Below are positions 49,678 through 61,187 of a stretch of 64,000 nt of DNA, one piece after another. Positions within the stretch are counted from its first letter, which is position 1. Each line of letters begins with the position of its first letter. A model generated the notes under the pieces. The model ran no database searches, had not been told where the DNA came from, and saw only the letters and a list, made by a program, of their open reading frames with translations. The stretch lies in the NCBI RefSeq assembly GCF_000497045.1, contig NW_015961981.1:2401-66400 (forward strand), in the 5' to 3' direction. The position numbers and the translations under genes were made by a program. This stretch comes from Kalmanozyma brasiliensis GHG001. Its lineage: Eukaryota > Basidiomycota > Ustilaginomycetes > Ustilaginales.

Positions 49678-52600
49678 GAGGCTCGAGCAAGTGTTCGTCA
49701 GGATCAAACGGGGCGTAGCGTGCTTTCAGCCGGCTTCATCTCGCCCACCCTATTCGCAGATGATCGCATTGTTTGGAATCTTTCGCCGCGATGTGACATT
49801 GAACTCATTGAGCGGCCATGACCGGAGAGCGCCGAGAGCGAGGCTGCTTGATTCGCAGCCTGTTACGAGCAACCATGTTCGCCGACAACGCGCGGCGACG
49901 GCCGAGAAAAACGAGCAATGGATGGCTCGGTGTAACATCTTTGGGTCTTTTTTCGCGCATCTCGCCGGAAGCTGGGCAATGGAGCAGAGCGCAGTCTGGC
50001 AACCGCGGCTGCGAGCCCAGCCCCCAAAATTATTCTTTTTTGCCCGAGCGCCATCTGCAGCGGCCTCAAAGCATGCATGTGGTTACAGCACGTTGGGCGC
50101 ACGGAAGTGAGACCTGCATGAGAACCTCGTCGCCCCCTCACAAATAAGCTGATGATCTGGGCGCGCCGCGGTAACTGCGGCGACTTCTTTGGCCTCCGCC
50201 AACTGGGGGTGCTGCAGCGGGGCAACGACGGCGCACACGGACTCCGACATCATATCGACAGGGCCGGGTAGGCTGGGCGTGGACAAGCGCGCAATGGCCC
50301 ACGCCGATAAGCCTGGTCGGTAGAACGGCGATCTCCCCGACGCCCAGAGGGTTGCTGAGTAATTGACCGAAGCCGCTTCGTCCCAGACGCCGTAGTGAGA
50401 GGAGCAGATCGCTATCTAGACGAAGTGCAGGTTTACCTTCCCGAATTCGCCAGAGTGCATTGAAAACAAATCGCTAGCGCCAGGCGAGAGAGACAGCGCG
50501 CCGGTGCCGATCTGCGAGCCATCGCATCAGCACTAGCAGGACGGATATTCGCTCTGCCGGCGTCTAGGCGAGTCGTGGTCCCATGAGGGAAGCAAACGCC
50601 TCTCTTCCGGCAGTCACAATGCGAGCATCGACCTCGAGACGTCCAACCGACTTTTCTGAATCACAGAAACAACGTTGAAAAGCTCGACGCGCAAGGCGGG
50701 CTGACGTCATGACATCAAGTGGCCGCAATTTCCGCCTTTTCTCTCGCTGCCGTTGGACCCGCCTTGGTGGACTCGGAGCAACCCAATCCGAGCAAAGAGC
50801 GGCGCTTTCGCCATGGTCACGTTCACGCCGAACCGTCTTACGCTTTCAACCCCTGGCCGACAACCAGGAACGTAAAACTTTGACTCGTGTAAGATTTGCG
50901 GAGTCGAGTGTGCGGCGACCTGAATTAGCGGCCCTGATCCTCGCTTCGTAGCGCTCACAGAGAACAGACGGTGTGGCTTTTCAGTGGGGCAGACGGCGCA
51001 GGGTCTGCCATTGTTTCGCTCGCAAAGCCTGTGCATTGTTTGCTGTCACTCCTGCCGCGAACAGGCTAGAGGGCACGCTATCGCCTCGCTGCCGCAGCAG
51101 ATGACCTTGCAAAGCTGGCTTGTGCAGCACTGCTGCAAAGCCTGTTTGCAGCTCCGACTCGAACAGTCAGACTGCAAGGTTGGCGCACGGCTTTTGGAGA
51201 TCACAACCATTCGCCATTTTCAAAAGATTTAATTCGTTTACGATTTTATTTATTTGGCTCTGTTTCACCATTCTCATGCGAATCAATATGTTTGAGAAGG
51301 TGATCGTGTTGCTGATGGCGTGCAGCGTGTTGAACAACGGACCGTGCTATCGGCTCCTATTGAGGAGATTAGGTGTTGAAAAGTCGATGATTGGCTTCTC
51401 GAACTGACTGCAAAGCCGATCCGTATCGTCTTCTGATCAGCACCTTCTTGCCGTGGGGTCTCGTCCTGCCTCTGACTGATAGATTGAACGATAACGAAGC
51501 TTGCCTTCCACAGGCTTTCGGGTGTGACCGGCTTGTTACAGCCTCCGCTGCATATCATATCGCAAGGAAGCCAAATCAGAGATCCCGTTCATGATTGCTG
51601 AAGCAATCAGCTGCGCAATCGCGACATTGGTTGGTAGACTTCGCAGCTTGGTCAACGGTTATGCACATCGTTGGAAGGTCTCAAATCTAACCGAGCGAGG
51701 GCGAACAAATGCTTTCCCGGGTCGATCAGAGCTAGACTAGCCTACCGATCCCTTCACGCCCACCCCACACCCTAGCATGCTTTTGAGAGTCGTATGCGAG
51801 CCATCGAAACGGATCGGACAAGCCGAGCAGCGTCGCAACCTTGAAGCCAAGCCGGTCACTCTTAGCCGCTACACGGTGGGCAGCGGCGATACGCCTTGAA
51901 GCTTGTGCATCTTGTACGTCGCAAGCCTGTGCTCCGGACCGGTGCGAGCGCAAGCGTCGCTGCCAAGTGAGGGGCCGAAGGGTTGAGTCGCAGGTGATCC
52001 AAGCTCAGATCCCGTCGGAATTGCACCTCACTGAATAGATTCCCGGCTGACATCTGTGGATGCAGTCAGCAGCTAAGCAAAGCTGCACCACAATGTGACT
52101 AGAGTCAAGCTGGGTTCCCATGACCCGAAAGGATCTCGCAAGACCTTGTCCAGACGAGACAGCAACGAGGAGCAGCAGCAGCATCATCGATTCAGTCGGA
52201 ATCTGAAGTCTTGCATGGGAAGGACGCCCATTCTGCGGAGTCGGCTAGCCGAGGTCCAAAAAATAGATTTCCTCGCGATCCTTTTTGCACCGTGCGCCCG
52301 TCGGGCAAGCGTATCATTCTTGACGAGACAGGCTCTGCCGCCCACTCTGGCAATGTTTGAGCGTCTATCTGAAAGTCATGCTCGGGCTAGAAATCGCAGG
52401 CAGCTGAGTAGGATCATCTGCGCAGCTTCAGCTGGCAGCCTTGGCTGGGAGATCGTAGTGCAAGGGCTCAAGCTGGCTGTCTATCGCGTTTGACAACATG
52501 TCCTCTCTCTAGTCGCAGATCAGCGCCGTCCATAGCTGGTCAAGTCGTGGTAAGGCGATCTGATTCCAGCTTTCGACCATGTCTTGATTCTCTCTGATCA

Positions 52601-54142
52601 CAATCAAGAGATCGCATGACCGCTGAGGTGCAAATTAGACAGATACTGTACACATGACCGCCTCTTGAACAAGCTCAACGGCGAATGGTGAGTGCCTTGC
52701 CCAGGGGCGCTTTTTGAGTTTTGGTTATGCTTTCCCCTTGTTTTTTGTTTTTCTGTAAAATCTCAAATGATGTGATCTCAAGGTGGACAATCTGAAAAAC
52801 AAAAGCTGCTCAGGTTGAGGCACTTCGGAAGTGTCTCCACTCCCATTTCCAAAGTGAGCGGCATGCAAATCCTTTCTTTGTTGGCCCGTTTTTTGTTTTG
52901 CTCGTGATTTGACTCTTTTTGTCTGACGCCAAAATAAAATCGCTCTGCCTGCCGCTGCAGGGCCAGTCAGAGTCCCAAATGCACTTTGACCATTTTCACA
53001 GTGCAGAGGCGGGCTGCAAAAAGGTGCGCGTGCGTGCGTGCTCGAGCACGCTGCTGGCTTCGGTCTCCGCTCTTCTGCTGCATCTTGCCTGGTGTTTGCA
53101 GTGGCTTGGCTTTGCAGCTGCCCCGCTCCTCTCTGGCATCGATGACTGCCGATGCCGCCGCTGCTGCTGCTTGCTTCAACGGCCGCTGATGCAAGACTTT
53201 CAGCCTGATCTGAGCAACGCTGCAGTGAATGCTCTCTGCATAGGCTCTCTCATTGTCCCGAGATACAGATGGGCTGCAGCCGTTCAAGCCGAGAAAGGGG
53301 GGCAGAGAGACAGAGAGCAAGAGCTGGCTCTGCGTTTATCGGCTGAGACTGTTGCCGCTGCTTCTGGTGCTGCGATCTACCCTCGCTACGAGCTGTCATC
53401 TTGGCCCTCGCTCCTGCGTCTCGTCTGTCCGGTCATTTTCCTCATGTTGGAGATGCTTGGCCTGCCCGCTCGCCCGCCTGCCTGAGGGATCTCAGTCCTG
53501 CCATTCCCATCCCGTCGGGCAATCCTAGACGTCACCGTTCAGCAGCAGCAGCAGCGCCCATTGTCTGATTCTGCCTTCGCCTGAGTCACTCATCAACTGC
53601 CCGGCTGGATTCTCTCACACACCTTGTCGCCTCGCCTAGCCTCGCCTCTGCTCTCTCACCCTCGCCTCAGCCTCGCTACGCTACGCCACGCCCAACCTCT
53701 CAACGCTAGTCTCGTCTCCGCCCCGAACACCCTCACTTCTTCTTCAGCTTCCCTTCCATCGCCAAAGTCGACACGCAAACCGAAGCCGACATCGCAAACA
53801 TCACCTCTGGCTTCCACCACATCCTCCTTGCCTTCTTGCCATATCATCGCCGCACCTGTCGGAAGTCTTCTTACGCCCTACAACTACCTCCACGCCATCC
53901 ATTGGATCCCTACAACCTCCTCCGCTGCATTCCGAGCACGCACATCAGCTCGCACTTAGCAGCCCCCGAGGTCCTGCTCTCATCTCAGCCTCCTTCACGC
54001 CAAACTCATCGCGTGATCCAGTCGGAAAAGCAGCTCGTCACAGCATCGGAGTACCCGCCCCACAGCACACTGTTGTGACTATAGAACAACAGTTTCATTT
54101 CGACCTTTCCAGCTTGGAATCGACAGCTTTGCTTCAGCAACA
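49678..54142. other. Gene-poor 4.5 kb upstream of Zn2Cys6 regulator
   Basis: No convincing coding frame lies here. Two AT-richer islands stand out (about 51220-51300 and 52720-52930), the latter with T-runs. From about 53000 to 54130 the plus strand becomes pyrimidine-rich, ending in a leader-like ctcgcctcgcctagcctcgc style repeat around 53625-53690. This resembles a long promoter plus 5' leader of the regulator at 54143. A leader intron or a noncoding RNA is possible but not shown. No tRNA was found. Confidence 0.5.
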
Positions 54143-56045
54143 ATGAGCACAAAGTAAGTATTCCAAGCAGTCACACCGCCCTGTACCAGCCGATTGGTCG
54201 GCGAGAGCGAGGATGCGGATGTCCCACCGCAGCTTTCAAGCCAATCAGACTCAGCTTTGGTCAGGGCGCTGCGCTCTCTGCCTTGATGCAGGCAAGATTT
54301 CATATCGGAACGGCTCATTCTGACGTTCCCCCTCCTGTTCCCTTTGTGTCCGATCCGAGCAGCGCATACATGGAGCAGCCCAATTACCCTGCGCATTACG
54401 CCGCCATGCCAGATCGATCCGCGCAGGTCTTTGGAACCGAATCGCATGAGCCGCGTGCGCCGCGTCCCTTCGAGGCCACGCACACCGCATCCAACGACCC
54501 ATACGCCACTGCCGCAGTCCCTGCTCATCCGCAGCCAGGTGCCATGGCGGAAGCCCACTCTCCCATGTCAAGTGAGTATCACAGATCCGCAGATCCAATG
54601 CAACAGCTGCCCACGCGGCGAAAGAACGAGTCGGACTGACTCAAGTCTTCCTCTTTGTTCGTCCAACAGGCTACCGTGGCAGCTTTTCGCACGCCTCTTC
54701 CATGGGGTTGCCCCACCATCGCCAGGACTCAATCACCTCCATCTCATCACCTCACGACGTCAGCGGTGGTGGATGGGCACCTTCTTCGCCCGGTCTGACC
54801 GCCAGCCGACACGCCTCGATCTACTCGCTCAACGGCCAATTTGACCAGGTTGGCTTGGGCAGCAGCATCGACAGCGGCTCCACTGCCAGCCATTTTTACG
54901 ATCAGTCGCCTCCTCTGCACGCACAGGTCCGCTACGCGCAGGGCCAGGCGGCAGACGCTCGCCGCTTCTCGCTCGATGAGCGTGCCATCCGCACACAGCC
55001 GCAGCTCGGCAAGTCTGGCTTGGTTTCGGCCGACTACCAGGTGCCTGGCGGCTCCTCGGGTCGTCACTGGCCATGGGGCGCCAACTCGTCCTCTGCCATC
55101 CACGGTCGTCACGCGTCCGTGTCGGCCGCGCCACCCCAGGGCTACGACCACAACCGAATGGCGTACGGCGCCAACTCGGGCATGCAGCCTGGCTACGGTT
55201 ACGACCCCAACGCCATGTCGCCCCGCTACCGGTCCATGAGCAGCTCTGCTGCCAGCGGTCGCGGCTACGGCAACGCCTACGGTGCCCCTGGTACCGCTGC
55301 GCACGCTGCTGCTGCTATGGGCTACGGAATGGCGCCACACCTCGGCCCCGGTATGATGCTCGATGGTGATCTAGTTGGTGGTCCCGGTCCTGCTCGCCGG
55401 GCCAAGTTCAAGCGTAGCCGAACGGGCTGCCTCGTCTGCCGAAAGAGGAAGGTCAAGTGCAGCCAGGATGGCACCCCATGCAAGCAATGCCGAATCGGCA
55501 AGCGAGACTGTCACTACGACGACAGCCCGCAGAAGAAGAAGCCCGGTAAGAAGGAGCGATCCGCCGGTTCGATCGATGCAGGCAGCTCGGACAAGGGCTC
55601 CAACGGTGTCGCTCCTGGTCTTGCTCACCTGGGCGCTGACCAGCAGTCCAACGGCCACCTCAGTTCGACCGACCCCTACTATGCTACCATGGGTGCGCTC
55701 GATCACCGCGACTCGAACGCCAGCCAAGGCGGTGTCACCTTCTCCATGCCCTTCCAGTCCCAGCCCGCCCCTGTCGCGACTCACTCGTCGTCGACCGACA
55801 CGACGTGGGCAAACCCCTCGCCTTTTGCGCCTGGACCGCACGGTCAGACTCACACCGCGACGCACCAGGTGCCAGCGCACCAGGATGGCTACGGCTGGCC
55901 CAGCAAGCAGGAGCACGACCCCACGCAGCAGGCACCTCCTGCGGCGTACGCTGACCCTTCGGTCGACCGCAACGCTGCCTACTGGAGCCAGCACCCGACG
56001 GCCTACGCACCTCGCACCAACAAGCTCGAGGTTTCCGAGTCGTAG
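54143..56045 (+). CDS. Zn(II)2Cys6 transcription factor
   Basis: The core is certain: exon ending 54571, a 98-bp intron (GTGAGT...CAACAG), and exon 54670-56045. The Zn2Cys6 cluster (C-x2-C-x6-C-x6-C-x2-C-x6-C) begins near residue 349 with TGCLVCRKRKVKC, followed by a KKKPGKKER basic tract. The rest is Ser/Gly/Ala/Tyr-rich low complexity; no fungal-specific middle domain is visible, so it is a short regulator (about 555 residues) with the finger in the C-terminal half. The 5' end is uncertain. A tiny first exon ATGAGCACAAA (54143-54153) before GTAAGT can splice in frame to 54297 (or 54255); otherwise translation starts at the ATG at 54286. Targets are unknown. It has a very long upstream region. 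Confidence 0.8.
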
Positions 56046-56967
56046 GCGGCGTCCACGCGAGATCTTCTCTAGACCAGATCGAGCCCTTCTTGGTTCCGGT
56101 CGGAACTTGTCCACCTATCCCTCAGGTCATTCGCGAGAGCCTACAGCCCAAGCCTCGATACTTCTCTAGAAGCATCGCTCGTGTCTCACTGGGACCTCGC
56201 AATCGCCCTTCTCACCTTCTGTCTCTCTCTAATCATCTACATCAGCGCGTCTTCTCAAAACGCCGCTTCGGATCCTGGACTCTCCCTCTCTCTCTCTCGC
56301 TCTCTTGTTCTACGACCTCTCTCTCTCTCTGTATTGCCGTTCTCTTCGGCCGCCCGGGTCCGTCCCTCTCTGTAAATGTTGTACAATGCAAGCTGCGGCT
56401 TTTGACCTCTCTCGCTGTCCTAGCTTCGGTTTGTGTGACTTCTTGGAGATGTGCTTTAGGTGCCGGCTCTGTGTCTGCGTTTGAAGCATTGCCGGCATGG
56501 CGCTAGGCAGGTAACTAGGGACTCAACTCGCACGTGGCGCTGAGCCATCCGACCGCATTACCGAGGAGGGGGGGAAAGCAGCTCCGGCTCGCTTGGCCCG
56601 CGAGGTGTTTGTGGCTGCTCGCAAAGGCATCGGCAAAGCACAACCGATGCTGCACGACGTTTCGGCTCACCTGGCTCATTCGGGCAGCTTCAGGGATGCG
56701 CCCGCCTCTCACGCACAAACGCACAGGATCCAAGGCTGATCACCAGGGTATATTGCAAGCAGCTTCCAGAGCCGCAGCCCGTAGCAATGGGTGACAAAAG
56801 GAGGAAGGGTGTCCAAGCGCGTCAAGACGACCTTCTCGTCGCCCGTCCTCGAGATGGCGATGGCAGCGCAAAGGGTGTCTAGCCACGTCACGAAAGGCGC
56901 ATCGCTTTGGGTGCCAGCGCCTGTTCCTGGAATGGCGATGCTTGACAACGATTCGACTCCCGCCACA
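56046..56967. other. Convergent spacer with CT-rich tract
   Basis: This 922 bp lies between the stops of the Zn2Cys6 regulator and the CENP-K-like gene. The first 350 bp are pyrimidine-rich on the plus strand, suggesting the regulator's 3' untranslated region. No coding or RNA signal was seen in the rest. Confidence 0.5.
56281..56332. repeat. CT microsatellite
   Basis: Two runs of (CT)n, 56281-56304 and 56317-56331, are separated by a short interruption. The tract probably lies in the 3' untranslated region of the Zn2Cys6 regulator. Confidence 0.8.
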
Positions 56968-58033
56968 TCACGAGCTGCCCCTCGTCGCCTTGTGGAATGC
57001 GACCAGCCGCCACCGCCTCGAATCCTTCGGGTGTGCGACAATGATGTTCGCCCGAATGAAGAGTTCGATCATGGCATCGTCCACCTCGCCGCCCGTCCTG
57101 CGCATAGCGAGCTTTGTCGAGCTGACCCACGGATCCAGCGGTCGGTCCCACGCCTGGTTCATGAACTCATCGAGATAATGCCGGAGGGTGACGACTTTGC
57201 GGTTCTCGGAACCGAACAGCGCCGTGCCCATGTCGATGAGCTGCGCGAGCAGCTCTTTAAATCGCTGCTCCTCGCGCTTGAATTTGCGGTTCAAATCGCT
57301 GTCACCACCCAAAAGACTTGGTCAGCATGAGATATATCTGAAAGAAGGGGGAAGAGGGGAGGACGTACCGAATGGCGCTCTCGCTAGTCAAATCCTGCCG
57401 TCTCTTCGCTTGCAGCTGTGCCAAACGCTTCGACAGTCCGGTCCAGACGACGGCTAGATCGGACTGCAGCTGCGTCTCCCGCGCCAGCGCATCGCGTTCC
57501 GACGACAGGTCTGAACGGAGCATCTCGAGTGCGGAAGCGTACTGCGCGTTGAGGTCATGCAGCTCGGCGCGCGTGCGGATGTCGAGCACCGCCGACGAGT
57601 CGAGTGGTGGGATGCGTTTCTTATCTGCAATCGCGATCGCATAAATGTCAGTGTGGTGTGCGAGATGGGATGAAAGTGTAGCTGAACACTCACCTTCTTC
57701 GAGCGCACGAATGGCGTAGTCGAGCTGCTGCCACTCGAGCTCGAGCCGTTGCTGGTCGTTGCTCCGTGCAATATTTGCCTTGCTGTTCTCCTTGCTGCTT
57801 GAGAGCGCTTCCATTCGCTTGTCTACGCTTTCTGCTAGCACATCGTTTTTGACCTTTTCATCCTCGTACACGGCAGAAAGCTCCTCCGCTTCGTCCTCCG
57901 CTTCTGTTGTCACTCGAGATGATGACGCCGCCGAAGTGTTGAGTGGTGAGCGTGTTTTTGCGCGCGACGCAGCCTCCTGCAGTGCCGCCTCGCGTAGCAG
58001 CTCGGCCATGTCGTGGTACGCTGTGCCTTCCAT
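56968..58033 (-). CDS. CENP-K/Sim4-like kinetochore protein
   Basis: Three exons, 57694-58033, 57369-57624 and 56968-57298, give 308 residues. Introns are 69 and 70 bp; the second has a GCTGAC branch site before GACAG, and splicing keeps one open frame. The first two thirds are charged and helical (coiled coil around 50-115 and 140-200). The C-terminus has a short globular piece: VDDAMIELFIRANIIVAHPKD followed by WRLVAF, matching the pattern of fungal CENP-K (Sim4), where a final strand carries HPxDxxRxRLxxF. That family belongs to the inner kinetochore CCAN complex at centromeres. The assignment rests on this pattern, length (yeasts about 270) and coiled coils, so it is moderate. It is head to head with IRC3 (362 bp). 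Confidence 0.6.
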
Positions 58034-58395
58034 TGTCTCCCGCTTTTTATCGATGATGCGCTGAACGAAGTGATGCTAGGGTGATGCTGCAGGGTCGAGG
58101 TGATGTCGAGCTCGGCGGGAAGAGAAAGTGAAAGCTTTTTGGTGTTGTTCTCATCAACGCGACTGACAGCGCGTCTTGAGAGCGCCGACTTCCGCGCTTT
58201 TTTTTCCCTCGCCCACGAGGCGGACCAGAAGGGTCCCAAAGTGGAGGATCGTCAGCCAAAAATTCAGGGTGCAGGCTGCAGCTGAGTTGCTTCTGATCAA
58301 AGGCTCGGTAGTTGCTGCTCGACATCCATCCACTTCGGAGCACTACTCGACACGCCGGGCTCCTTTCTGACGACGAGCTGGAAGATTAGGCACAG
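58034..58395. other. Bidirectional promoter, CENP-K-like / IRC3
   Basis: This 362 bp is the entire space between two divergent starts, so both promoters must lie here. A poly-T run (58199-58205) is present. No TATA box was recognised. No gene. Confidence 0.5.
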
Positions 58396-60642
58396 ATGAT
58401 GAAGATGTCGCTGTCGGCGTCACGGCGGCTGTCCAGCAGCGTTGGCGTTCTGACGAGGCTGTCGCAGCCGCTGCTTCTGCCAAGAGCCACTACGTCCGTC
58501 TGGAGCAGCAGGGCGACACTCCAGCCACACAACTTCAAGGCGAATCCACCAATACGGCTTTTCTCCAACTCGCCTTTCATCCCATTCTCAGCATCGCGAC
58601 ATCTTCGAGAAGCAGTCGAAACACTCGAGACCCCGCCCTCCGCCGCTGAACCACCCACCTTCTCCCTCCGCCCATATCAAGAAGAATGCATCCAAGACTG
58701 TCTCTCAGCGCTCGACAGCGGTGTCACGCGCATCGGCGTCTCCTCTCCCACAGGAAGCGGCAAGACGACCATCTTCACGCACCTCATCGACCGCCTCCCA
58801 GCACGGACCAGGACAGGCGGCGATCGGGTGCTCATCATCGTCAACTCGATCGAGCTCGCCCTTCAAGCAGCGAACGCGGTCACGTCTATGTTCCCGGACA
58901 AATCGGTCGAGATTGAGCAGGGTGCCAAGTACAAAGCCTCCGGATTGGCCGATGTGACGGTCGCAACGTACCAGACGCTCAATCGGAGCCAGGAGAGGCT
59001 GGACAAGTTCGAACCCGCCGAGTTCAAGGCGGTGGTGGTGGACGAGGCGCATCACGCTGCTGCACCGTCCTACCTCCGGGTCCTATCGCACTTTGACCCT
59101 CTCATCGGCACCGCACCGGAAGAGCGTACCGCAACAGGTGTGGAAAGCGTACCCGTGATCGGCTTCTCCGCGACTTTCAGCAGGCACGACGGCCTCGCGC
59201 TGGGCAAAGTGTTCGACCGCATCGTGTTCCACAAAGACTTTCTCGAGATGATTGGCGAAAAGTGGCTCTGTCCCATCCGCTTCACCTCCATCAAGACAGA
59301 CATCGATTTGGCGAGCGTCAAACTATCGAACCTCAATTCGGACTTTGCCACCGCCTCGCTGGCGAGCGTCGTCAACACAGATGTGGTGAATCGTGTAGTG
59401 CTGCGTGCCTGGCTCGACCGCGCCCACACACGGCGTCGCAGCACCCTGGTGTTCGCGGTCAACATCGAGCATGTGCAGGACCTCACTGCCACCTTCCGCA
59501 ACGCAGGCGTCGACGCGAGGTATTTGCATGGAGGGACACCCATGGTGGAACGCAGACAGCTTCTCGAAGATTTTCGCAACGGTGTCTACCCCGTGCTCGT
59601 CAACTGTGCGATCCTGACCGAGGGCGCCGACGTTCCTGCCATCGACTGCGTATTGCTCGCGCGGCCTACACGATCCCGCAACCTCTTCTCGCAGATGATC
59701 GGGCGCGGACTACGACTCAGCCCCAAGACGGGGAAGAAGGACTGCCTGGTGCTCGACATCGTCGGCAATATCGAAAAGGGCGTCGTGTGCACACCTACGC
59801 TGTTCGGTCTCGCCGCAGATGAGATTATCGAAGACGAGACGCCCGAGGCGCTCCTCGAACGATCAAATGAATCCGATCTTCCTCCTACCGAGGAAGAAAC
59901 GGGAGATCCCTTCGCCACCCTCACCGACCCAACCAAGCTCACCTACATCGACTACGACGATCCGTATCAGCTTCAATCTGCCATGCTTTCCCGTTCGACC
60001 GTCGTCGAAACCCTCTCCCGCAATGCGTGGGTGGACTGTGGCGGCTCGACGTACATCCTCGATGTTCCCCGGTATGGCTTTGTCACAGTCGAGCGCCACA
60101 CAGACCCGACAGAAGGTGCAGAGTGGACGGCGTGGTTCACACCTTCGAACGCCGATGCGGACAAAGCGGCTGCTGCCTCTTTCCCTGGTGGCGTTCGAAG
60201 GGGAAGATTTGCAGGAGGTTCGCCCTACCGTCGACCACGACATGTTCTGTTTGCGCCGACGCTGGAGCAGGCTGTGCGCGGATCGGATGTGTATGTTCAA
60301 AAAACGGTGTTGCGCAATTCGCCACAGCTGTTCGCGATGCTCAACAGGCGTGCGGCGTGGAGGGCGACGAGAGCGAGCGATTCGCAACGACGGCTTGTCG
60401 AGAAGCGGTTGGGGTTGTCCAAGCCCACCCACACGGAGCCCGGGCAGGAGGGGAAAAAGGAGAAGAAGAGGAGCGAGCTGACCAAAGGTCAAGCTTCCGT
60501 CATCCTCACGAGGCTGCTGCACGGCGCGAAGGGACGCTGGAAGGACCGTGTCAAACGGTCCAACAAGGTCTGGCGAGAGGAAGAGAAGGAAAGGCAGAGG
60601 ATCGAGCGGCAGACAGTGCGGGTGGGGCCGTTGAGTGGCTGA
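58396..60642 (+). CDS. IRC3: Irc3-like mitochondrial DEAD/DEAH-box helicase
   Basis: A single exon of 748 residues. A Ser/Arg-rich N-terminus with no acidic residues in the first 60 suggests mitochondrial import. Superfamily 2 helicase motifs follow in order: a Q-like RPYQEECI, Walker A SSPTGSGKTT (116-125), DEAH (216-219), a GFSATF motif III, and the C-terminal RecA lobe with TEGADVPAID and QMIGRGLR (motif VI). Yeast Irc3 is a double-stranded DNA-dependent mitochondrial helicase that maintains mtDNA. The C-terminal 250 residues extend beyond the helicase core and end very basic. The start is at the first of two close ATGs. Confidence 0.88.
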   Translation: MMKMSLSASRRLSSSVGVLTRLSQPLLLPRATTSVWSSRATLQPHNFKANPPIRLFSNSPFIPFSASRHLREAVETLETPPSAAEPPTFSLRPYQEECIQDCLSALDSGVTRIGVSSPTGSGKTTIFTHLIDRLPARTRTGGDRVLIIVNSIELALQAANAVTSMFPDKSVEIEQGAKYKASGLADVTVATYQTLNRSQERLDKFEPAEFKAVVVDEAHHAAAPSYLRVLSHFDPLIGTAPEERTATGVESVPVIGFSATFSRHDGLALGKVFDRIVFHKDFLEMIGEKWLCPIRFTSIKTDIDLASVKLSNLNSDFATASLASVVNTDVVNRVVLRAWLDRAHTRRRSTLVFAVNIEHVQDLTATFRNAGVDARYLHGGTPMVERRQLLEDFRNGVYPVLVNCAILTEGADVPAIDCVLLARPTRSRNLFSQMIGRGLRLSPKTGKKDCLVLDIVGNIEKGVVCTPTLFGLAADEIIEDETPEALLERSNESDLPPTEEETGDPFATLTDPTKLTYIDYDDPYQLQSAMLSRSTVVETLSRNAWVDCGGSTYILDVPRYGFVTVERHTDPTEGAEWTAWFTPSNADADKAAAASFPGGVRRGRFAGGSPYRRPRHVLFAPTLEQAVRGSDVYVQKTVLRNSPQLFAMLNRRAAWRATRASDSQRRLVEKRLGLSKPTHTEPGQEGKKEKKRSELTKGQASVILTRLLHGAKGRWKDRVKRSNKVWREEEKERQRIERQTVRVGPLSG

Positions 60643-61187
60643 TGAGGAAATATACCCCCCATGCGTGGTCATCAGCATAGCGGTGTGATGCGCGACGAGA
60701 CCGCGTAGATGTGGCGTTCGGAAAGCCATCGTACTCCCGTGTGCGAGAGAGAGTGTGTGCTTTCGAGGGTGAGAAGCGTTCAAGTGCTCAATTCCGATGA
60801 CAGCGCTCGACGTACCGCGATGGACGCAGTCAAGACCGCGCATTGGCTCGACCAGCTCGTCATTGCATCGAATGCCTGTCGCAGCGGACAGATGAATCGC
60901 TGTTGGACGCGTGCATATGGAAAGCCGTCCAAGTCAATGTGGGCGGCGTCGCAGTGCATGCTGCTCGACACTGTCAACAGGCGTCGTGCCCACGCGACGG
61001 ATCGATGAAGCTGCAGGGGGTGGCTCGAGCAAATCATGAAGACAAATGGGATGGTTGATCGACGAGGCAGGTGCAGGTTCCGCCCCCCCTCTCTGGTGCC
61101 ATTCCCTTCTGGTCGAGCGTATAAATGGCCGATTCTCCTGCTTCCACTCTTCCAGACGCTCAACCACGACTGCTGCACATCGCAACC
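60643..61187. other. Promoter of small secreted protein gene
   Basis: This 545 bp separates the IRC3 stop from the secreted-protein start. The TATA element at 61120 is its only clear feature. No gene or repeat. Confidence 0.45.
61120..61125 (+). promoter_or_regulatory. TATA box that decides the downstream start
   Basis: TATAAA at 61120-61125 overlaps an in-frame ATG (61125). If this is the TATA box, transcription begins about 30 bp later, so the ATG at 61125 cannot be translated and the ATG at 61188, which opens a signal peptide, is the real start. Confidence 0.6.

Noticed and set aside
50280..50360. tRNA-like stretch
   Set aside because: Some paired segments and a gcctggtcggtagaac resemblance, but no consistent cloverleaf with a T-arm GTTCRA was found.
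52919..53485. 188-codon plus-strand frame upstream of the Zn2Cys6 gene
   Set aside because: Starts with TTG and has a Cys/Leu/Ala-rich composition expected from pyrimidine-rich leader DNA.
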